Source: Paraphysomonas bandaiensis (lineage: Eukaryota > Chrysophyceae). Taken from it: DNA of 64,000 bases. The position numbers and the translations under genes are program-made. Shown here piece by piece: positions 57,817-64,000 of this stretch. Under the pieces are notes generated by a model, which made no database searches, had not been told where the DNA came from, and saw only the letters and a list, made by a program, of their open reading frames with translations. The stretch's first letter is position 1; the number at the start of each line of letters is the position of its first letter. The stretch spans positions 1-64,000 of the forward strand of contig CBFFRP010000139.1 in NCBI GenBank assembly GCA_965644295.1, read 5' to 3'.

Positions 57817-58377
57817 TTAAATTGAGCTGCTAAGAAAAAAAGCACCAGAATATACTCAAGTTATATGAAATACGCGCCTCAGATATCAGCTGAAGCCAAT
57901 GAGAAGAAAATCATAAACTGAAATGATACTTACTGGAGAATTATCTGATTCTACTGTAAGCACAAGAAGAAATAAATCTCAATTCATCATCGATGCATCC
58001 CACAATGTATATGAATTGTTCAAACTAAATACCAACAGATACAACAGCACAACTATTGATTCCAAGAGATAAGTTCACATATCGAACTGCTGTGGTACTC
58101 AAGTACGCATACTCCAGCACTCTGCTGCTATAGATGGTGAGGTCTGCATGTTTTCAAAACGAAATTCTAGAAACCTGGAATTTTGAGGTGGGAAGGGTTG
58201 AAAAATAGGGTGTGGGCAGTTGCATTGGACAGCAAAACAAACTTGCCGTTTTCAGTACACATGATTTCTATGTATATACAACCAAGCATTTCATACACTG
58301 ACAGATCCACTCTTACAGCGCATTATTATCCTTGATATACACTTTATCACCTCACCTCTGTTCATACCATTGCAGCA
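57817..58377. promoter_or_regulatory. Divergent intergenic region, ankyrin/F-box and SF-assemblin
   Basis: A 561-bp gap between outward-facing starts. No repeat-family member was seen. Confidence 0.35.
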
Positions 58378-59391
58378 ATGGAACAAAAAGGCCCAAGCAC
58401 AAAGGAGAGACTGAAAAGTATAGTCAATGACTTCGATAGTTTTGACTCGGAAATGAAAATTGGCACACGGGTTTGTGATCGATCCATGAGAATTCTATAA
58501 TTTGATTGTGTATCGTATAGCAACGCCGTGAAAAGGATGAATTTAGAATTGCTGAATTAAAAATGGAAATGAAACGACTTGACAATGAGCTGACAGCTGA
58601 AATAAAGAAAAGGACTGAGATGAATAAGTCGACACAGGCGGTATGAAAATATTTATTGAACACGTGGATATGTAACCGCATATGTCAGTGGTTTGAAGGT
58701 GAACTTCTTGCGCTGAATACGAAATTCCGCGATGTTCTCCAAGAGAAGAGTGAAGCATCGATGGACAAGTTGGAAATTCTGGACATGAGAATTACGAAGC
58801 TTGGGGAACAGTTTGATCGCGAGAAAACTGCTATACTTAATCAAATTGAGGAGAGGGGAAGAGAGTTGGCGGATATGCTCAACAAATTTAAGGTGTATGA
58901 TGATCGAAGCCGTGTCCAACTGTACTTATTTTTTGCTGCACAGGACGAGTTTGATCATGACAGAGAACTACGCCTAGCAAGAGATGCGCAAATGGTTAAA
59001 CAACTAACTGACCATGAGCACATAGTTGGTGAAAAGTTCGAGAAACAAATTGTGAGTAACTTGCATACATTGAGTTCGATTTTGTCTGACCGATACATTT
59101 CAGCAAGCACGAGAAGCACGCTATTCGGCCTTGCGAATAATGTTAGAAGACAATATAAAGCTTCGAGACAAGGCTGAAGAGAGATTTCAATCATTTTTTG
59201 AGCGGGAAGTTCATAGGCTGCATAATGATGTCCGCGAAGAATCAGAGGTAAGATACATTTCACTGATGTTCGTATTGGTTATATCTCTGAAGGTTCGCGA
59301 GAGGGAAGACGATGAAATTGTTGAAGCTCTAAATAGATACACGATAAAGTTGCAGACCAGTTTGAAATTACTCAACTCAACAGAGACATAA
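58378..59391 (+). CDS. SF-assemblin-like flagellar rootlet protein, 6 exons
   Basis: Exons 58378-58470, 58521-58640, 58689-58892, 58944-59051, 59104-59247 and 59293-59391, all in phase 0, with introns of 45-52 nt; 255 residues. After a short head (KERLKSIVNDFDSFDSEMKI) the protein is one long coiled-coil rod with regular heptads (ELKMEMKRLDNELTAEIKKR, LEILDMRITKLGEQFDREK, ARYSALRIMLEDNIKLRDKA) and ends in EDDEIVEALNRYTIKLQTSL. Length, head-rod layout and the C-terminal D-x-x-I...Y-x-x-x-L-Q motif fit the SF-assemblin/beta-giardin family, which builds striated microtubule-associated fibres of flagellar basal apparatus. It implies a flagellate stage. Confidence 0.85.
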
Positions 59392-61278
59392 GTGAATATT
59401 TTCGCGACTATCGTTATGGTGTCATATATTCAAGTTGTTCATATTTATACGCGGAAGTTACGAGAATACTTTGAGACACATGTTTCTGTAGCTGCGTATC
59501 AAGTGTTACTGCTGTGACAACGAAAGTGTTTCATTTCTGTACGTATGTTGTTATCTGATTAGTAAAGTTAGTAACTTCTGAAAGTGTGTTTTCCCTATTG
59601 GTACTGAAGTATAATGAAGAGTGTTAGAATTGTTTGTATATTCCTTGCTTGTGGTGAATGTCTGATTATTAGCAATAGGCGTATAAGAGTTAGAATTAAT
59701 GTAGCAAAACAATTTAACTAACTTGTATCCTACTATTTTGCGCTACGAAAGCTGTCACCGCAAGCACGAAGGTGAAATCACTTTTGCTAACTAAGCAGTA
59801 GGTAGTCTTCGCTTGGCTAATCATGTGAACTTAATGACTGGTACTAAAAATAAAATCTACGGATGTGTTTAATTACTGCATTATGATACTAATATATTGC
59901 AATATATTGACAATATAGTACAACAGTATTGTTGGGCCGGTTTAAAAATTTCATCAATATCACTGGTGAGACGTTATCTAACTATCTAACAATACACAAA
60001 AGTATTGCAATATATTGTTCCCCTCAACAAGTCGGACTCGCACCTTTTCGTGGTGTTCTGAGTGGAAACTAACGTGAGTCGCAAACAAATGCAGCTATAT
60101 GAGAATATGATGTTACAAAACATAAGTAGCAGGAGCAGCATGTAACGCAATAAATGATTCTAATAAGAACTATATTGTGACTTTTTCTTTATCTAAATCC
60201 TCTCAGATACAAATTGCAGTAAAATAATAATTCAATACTTAGATATGAAACCTGGTGAAATCACTTTACCAGATTGAGGTATTACATCGACTTTTAGACA
60301 GTACATATTGTTTTGCCTACTCATAGCCTAATGCTTGTGTGGTACAAGGGACATTATAACTATCACTTGTGTAGACATCTTTGGGCCCTGACGAATGAAC
60401 ATCCATCAGGAAATGGGCCCACCTCAAGGGCATCCGGGGTATAGGGCTGCCTGCTGAAGTACGGACGTTCACAATAAGAAATTTAATAAACCTGAAGTCG
60501 GCAGATGTCAGGTACATCAACATTTTGCTTGCTCACAGCGTTTGCTTTGAGTGATAGAGCGGAAGTGGTTGACCTTGATGCTTGCGGCGACGCATAAGCA
60601 GCTTCCGTAGTGTTAAGTAGTAGGATATCAAAGTTAAGCAGTAGTTAGCTACAGGCAGATGTCTATTTATCTTGACTAGTTTTCATTTATTAGCTAGTGC
60701 TGATTCTTAACACCACCTAATGCTAAAAATAAGACTTTAAATATAATATATTGTTTCCAGGGATATTGGATATTTTATATATATGATAAGCATCGAAAGT
60801 GATACTTAGAGATGAGGATCGGAGATTGTCCAGATGTCGTAAAACGTAAGAGTTTACGAGAGTTGAATAAGGTTAAGCTAGTTGAAATATCGGGATCATA
60901 CATCCGCCAATTTGTACCATTATACATATACGAAGTACAAAGTGTGATACAATTACTGGGAAGAATGAAGTCGAGTGCATTGGAGTAAAAATATTAGCTT
61001 AATATACAACAGACATGGGGATCATGTCACCACAGAACTAATGTGAATATCAAGTATCGCTTGGAATAAACTACGGGTGCTATCAGCATGTACAAGGCAC
61101 TAGAGGATCACATGATACAATTGAGCAAGGCTATTCTCAAGTTCCGATTTCAGAGTATTGACGTTGCTGTGTATCCTACTAATAGCAGCGCCACTAAAAT
61201 GAAAGGTTTATCAAAATGGAGGCCATCCCCAGAGCTCCCACTACGATTTGTCCCCAAACGTCTGCTCGAGCATTCTAA
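59392..61278. other. Repeat-rich tail-to-tail gap between SF-assemblin and the coiled-coil gene
   Basis: Mostly filled by the family C element described separately. Bases 60740-61278 hold no assignable feature; a 64-codon frame at 61088-61282 overlaps the 3' end of the minus-strand gene and looks like chance. Confidence 0.45.
59659..60735. mobile_element. Family C TIR element, near full length, with a nested AT-rich repeat
   Basis: Left end TTAGCAATAGGCGTATAAG at 59669 and right end TTCTTAACACCACCTAATGCT near 60704-60723 are inverted copies, and the arms run 100-170 bp (CCTACTATTTTGCGCTACG...GCTGTC versus its reverse complement). The interior has the blocks shared with 18775-19245. At 59890-60015 it contains repeated CAATATATTG boxes like those around the hAT relic, probably a separate small insertion. 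No transposase is present. The ends are approximate, and no duplication could be fixed. Confidence 0.65.
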
Positions 61279-62815
61279 CTAAGTTTTAGCTGTCGCTGAC
61301 CCCATAACTTCCGATACAATGCTGTGAGTCTGTGCAACAGCGGCAGCTTCCAAACGCCGCCTTAAGTCTCCTGTGAAGTGCCGATTATACAAAAATACTA
61401 CAGCAAAATATTCTACCAATTTCACTATCCAGAAGCGCTAAGTCTCTTTGTACTGCTTCCTCTTTGACATCACCACTACTTGACATGCTAGCAGCATGCT
61501 GAGTCCGATATGGCAATGGATCATTGGTTTCATCGTAGAGAGGCTTCGAACTAACTTTTGAGCACCATGCACCAGTGATTCCAGTGTGCTCCGACAATAA
61601 ATCTTTATAATCTCTACTCGAATCTACTTTCGTTTCATTCTGAAGCATATCATTAATCGCAGTTTTGTACTTGTCCCGCTCATCTTTCATTTGTTGCAAC
61701 AATCCTTGCAGTTTCACCCGTTCGGTGCTCGACTGCCAGAGGAATAAGGAAACACGTGGAAATCTAGCTCATAGAACTTACCAATTCAATTTCGGCACGT
61801 ACAGTTTTAAGCTGCTGCTGAAGAAGGTCGTTGACAGCCTTTCAACATAATTGAATAAATGTAGCAACTTTCGTAATCAGCGAACCTGTAGCCGGGATGT
61901 TTCAGTTTGCGATTTTAACAGATCTGTTTTCAATCTGTATCGGTATATATCATTGGTACTAACAAAGTTAATTCATATCTCTTACGTAACAATCGCCGCC
62001 CGATATTGTGGTATTAAGGAGCTTTTCGAAGACTCAGACTTCAATGTCGCCATTTGAGCTTCAGTGGATACAGCTTCTCGACGCAGTCTAGCATTCTCTT
62101 CCTCCAGATTCTGACAAACCTCTAGCAATGTGCAATCCAGCGTTGAAGACTTATTATTCTAAAGCTATATGATGACACTATCCAATATTTTAAAACGAAA
62201 ATACCTCATCCTTTCTAGTACTCTTGACACCATCCAAGGTTAGTGCGTCGTGCATAATTCGTGATATTGCCTGTAGACCCTCCTTGAGCTTAATAATAAG
62301 ACTCATGTTAGTCTCAGTCGGCGTCATATGGCGTCCATGCATAGTATTCCTTTCAATTGCGGCTACTAAGGGTGCCAACTTTGCAGTTTCCATTTCTAAG
62401 ACCTTATGTTTTTTAATGAGATTCTCATTGGATTCCTTAAAATGCTGTCTCAACTCTTGCTCAATAGCTTGTGATTTGAGTTCGAAGTATTTATTGGACT
62501 CATCAAGATTATTCTTTTGAATTTTCAACGTTTTTTTCAAGTATGTCAATTCTTCTTCTCGAGAGAGCAGCTGGGCCTCAAGTCTATTTATGTAATCTTG
62601 TTGTTTGCGATTGAGTCCACTTCTCTCATGTGCAACTTGGGATGATCCAGTCGTGGGAGAAGTTTGATTAGTATGATTTGATAATAACGCCTTTTGTCGT
62701 GCACGTGATATTCTCTGTAACAGCATGACTCACAATATATCCAGAATACAAATATTACCATTGCCCGCTTTATGCCTGCAACATCATCGCATGTGTCATT
62801 ATCAGAATCCGTCAT
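61279..62815 (-). CDS. Coiled-coil protein of unknown function, 7 exons
   Basis: Exons in gene order: 62815-62759, 62714-62205, 62158-61986, 61934-61886, 61838-61782, 61732-61417 and 61370-61279, with introns of 44, 46, 51, 47, 49 and 46 nt; 417 residues. After a short acidic head (TDSDNDTCDDVAG) and a Ser/Thr-rich linker, long coiled-coil stretches follow (INRLEAQLLSREEELTYLKK, NLEEENARLRREA, LLQQQLKTVRAEIEL). Between residues about 320 and 370 is a Ser-rich non-coiled stretch, then a last helix (GDLRRRLEAAAVAQTHSIV). I do not recognise the family. Tail-to-tail with SF-assemblin, it may also be structural, but that is speculation. Confidence 0.8.
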
Positions 62816-64000
62816 AATAATTCTTGAGTGTTAACCAGTACTTTAAATTAGAATATAAACTCTTGTGTACAACAAAGTTGACGCTTATTGTAGTTATAGT
62901 GATATATAAGCACAATTTTAATTGCTATTTTCTGTTCAGATTTTGTGAACCTAACGAATAGAATCCTGGAAAAAGAGAAAAATCGGAAATTTTGAAAATA
63001 CTCGCTGTTTCTATACGTAGAAAAAATCCTCGAACTTGATTTGTAGGAGAGCCATATGATGCATATTGTATGATGTTTCCAACCAAGCAGTGAGGGACTG
63101 CAGCTGTGGTTAATACATCTGTTCTGAGACTGGTACTGATGATGAAGATGATGAAAAGGTACACATGATGTTGCGACCTTCTCTGAGTGGGTTGGGAATG
63201 CGGTTTTTCCAAAACAGACAGCTGTATTACCTGAAAACACGAAATGTCAGGCTAATATGAAGACGTTTATATCAGGGACTGACACACTCTCTGATGGATG
63301 GAGTTCACTGTCCAGGATGCCACCAACACTACACAAGATACAAGGGCCTTGTGGGTCGCTCCAAACAAACCAGAAAGGATCAGCGACGAAAACCTCATCC
63401 TACATCCTTGAGGATAAAGAAGAGTGTTTTATGTTTAGCTACTAAAATGGTGTAAAACGAAGATGGCTTGCAATGCCTTCGATGTCCTGTTTGCTAAACC
63501 GGCGACAAACTGCAGTAATTTCTCATTCATCTGACAATATATGCGGCTCAAGTTAGTTTCCCGGAGAACTTATTCCCCAGAACACCAATCGCAAGAATTA
63601 TTGTCAACCTAAAATATGAGATTCGTGACTGTACAAGATACGTTGTTTTGTAATTGGTTCTAATGCTCCTTGCAACCATATTTTGCTGTTATACTATTAG
63701 TCTTTATTCTTAATGAGAAGTATTTAATAATTACCCGTTGACAAATACGATGCGTATTTCTCATTGACTATTTTGCAACTAGCAATAAATCTTAATACCT
63801 ACGTATTATATACCAAGTTGATGTCATTGTCGGCCTACTGTGCAATTCTAAATGCTGCAATCATGTTCTAGAGAAGATGACATTGCAAGAGAAAAATCAT
63901 ATGCTTCAAATCGTAGCATACTCACTTGAAAGGAGGAACAAAAATTATTTCAGTAACCTTATTAGTGATTTAGGTGTCCTAGTAATTGCAGCAATTAAAA
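62816..64000. other. Right edge of the window, no confident gene
   Basis: A minus-strand frame at about 63250-63400 (WSDPQGPCILCSVGGILDSE) and a short ATG frame at about 63440-63530 (KLLQFVAGLANRTSKALQAI) read like real protein and may be exons of an unfinished minus-strand gene; I could not join them. A family C fragment (GTTAGTTTCCCGG...CCAGAACACCA) lies at about 63550-63597. The rest is AT-rich. Confidence 0.35.

Noticed and set aside
61088-61282. 64-codon plus-strand frame
   Set aside because: It overlaps the last exon of the coiled-coil gene on the other strand at its end and shows no motif.

Overview
This is a nuclear window from a eukaryote, almost certainly a photosynthetic stramenopile (ochrophyte alga). 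The strongest clue is an aureochrome-type gene at 10539-11624, in which a bZIP DNA-binding region precedes a blue-light LOV domain; this order is known from photosynthetic stramenopiles. Other signs fit: spliceosomal GT-AG introns mostly 42-65 nt long, a histone H3 gene, an SF-assemblin (flagellar rootlet) gene, a meiotic topoisomerase VIB-like gene, and Ty1/copia retrotransposons. Nothing in the window is bacterial. The species cannot be named from this sequence.

Layout, left to right: GT47-like glycosyltransferase (-) and sulfatase (+); 2OG-Fe(II) oxygenase (-) and microbial-type PARG (+); aureochrome (+); a guanylate-binding-protein-like gene with a degenerate GTPase core (+); ribosomal protein L27a (-) and sulfotransferase (+); PhoD-like phosphatase (-) and armadillo-repeat protein (+); LEA2-like membrane protein (-) and MTOPVIB-like protein (+); a stack of nested transposable elements with an intact copia element (-); THOC1 (+); an hAT transposase relic; histone H3 (-) and QTRT2 (+); a defective copia element (+); TruB pseudouridine synthase (-) and an Iwr1-like protein containing ankyrin repeats (+); a near-perfect foldback repeat; ankyrin/F-box protein (-) and SF-assemblin (+); a TIR element; and a coiled-coil protein (-).

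Two patterns organise the window. First, eight gene pairs lie head-to-head with roughly 0.2-0.7 kb between start codons. Second, every mobile element or repeat I could recognise lies in a tail-to-tail or tandem gap, and none lies between a head-to-head pair. Most multi-exon models were assembled by hand from GT-AG sites that keep the frame and restore family motifs, so exon edges are good but unproven. The repeats fall into four main groups: MULE-like TIR elements (family A, 9-bp target duplications), small hAT-like elements with CAGGG...CCCTG ends (family B, 8-bp duplications), a second TIR family built around GCAATAGGCG (family C), and copia LTR elements.

The genes form no operon or single pathway. 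Loose themes are carbohydrate and sulfate chemistry (glycosyltransferase, sulfatase, sulfotransferase), RNA biogenesis (THOC1, QTRT2, TruB, Iwr1-like, L27a), and flagellar or cytoskeletal structure (SF-assemblin).
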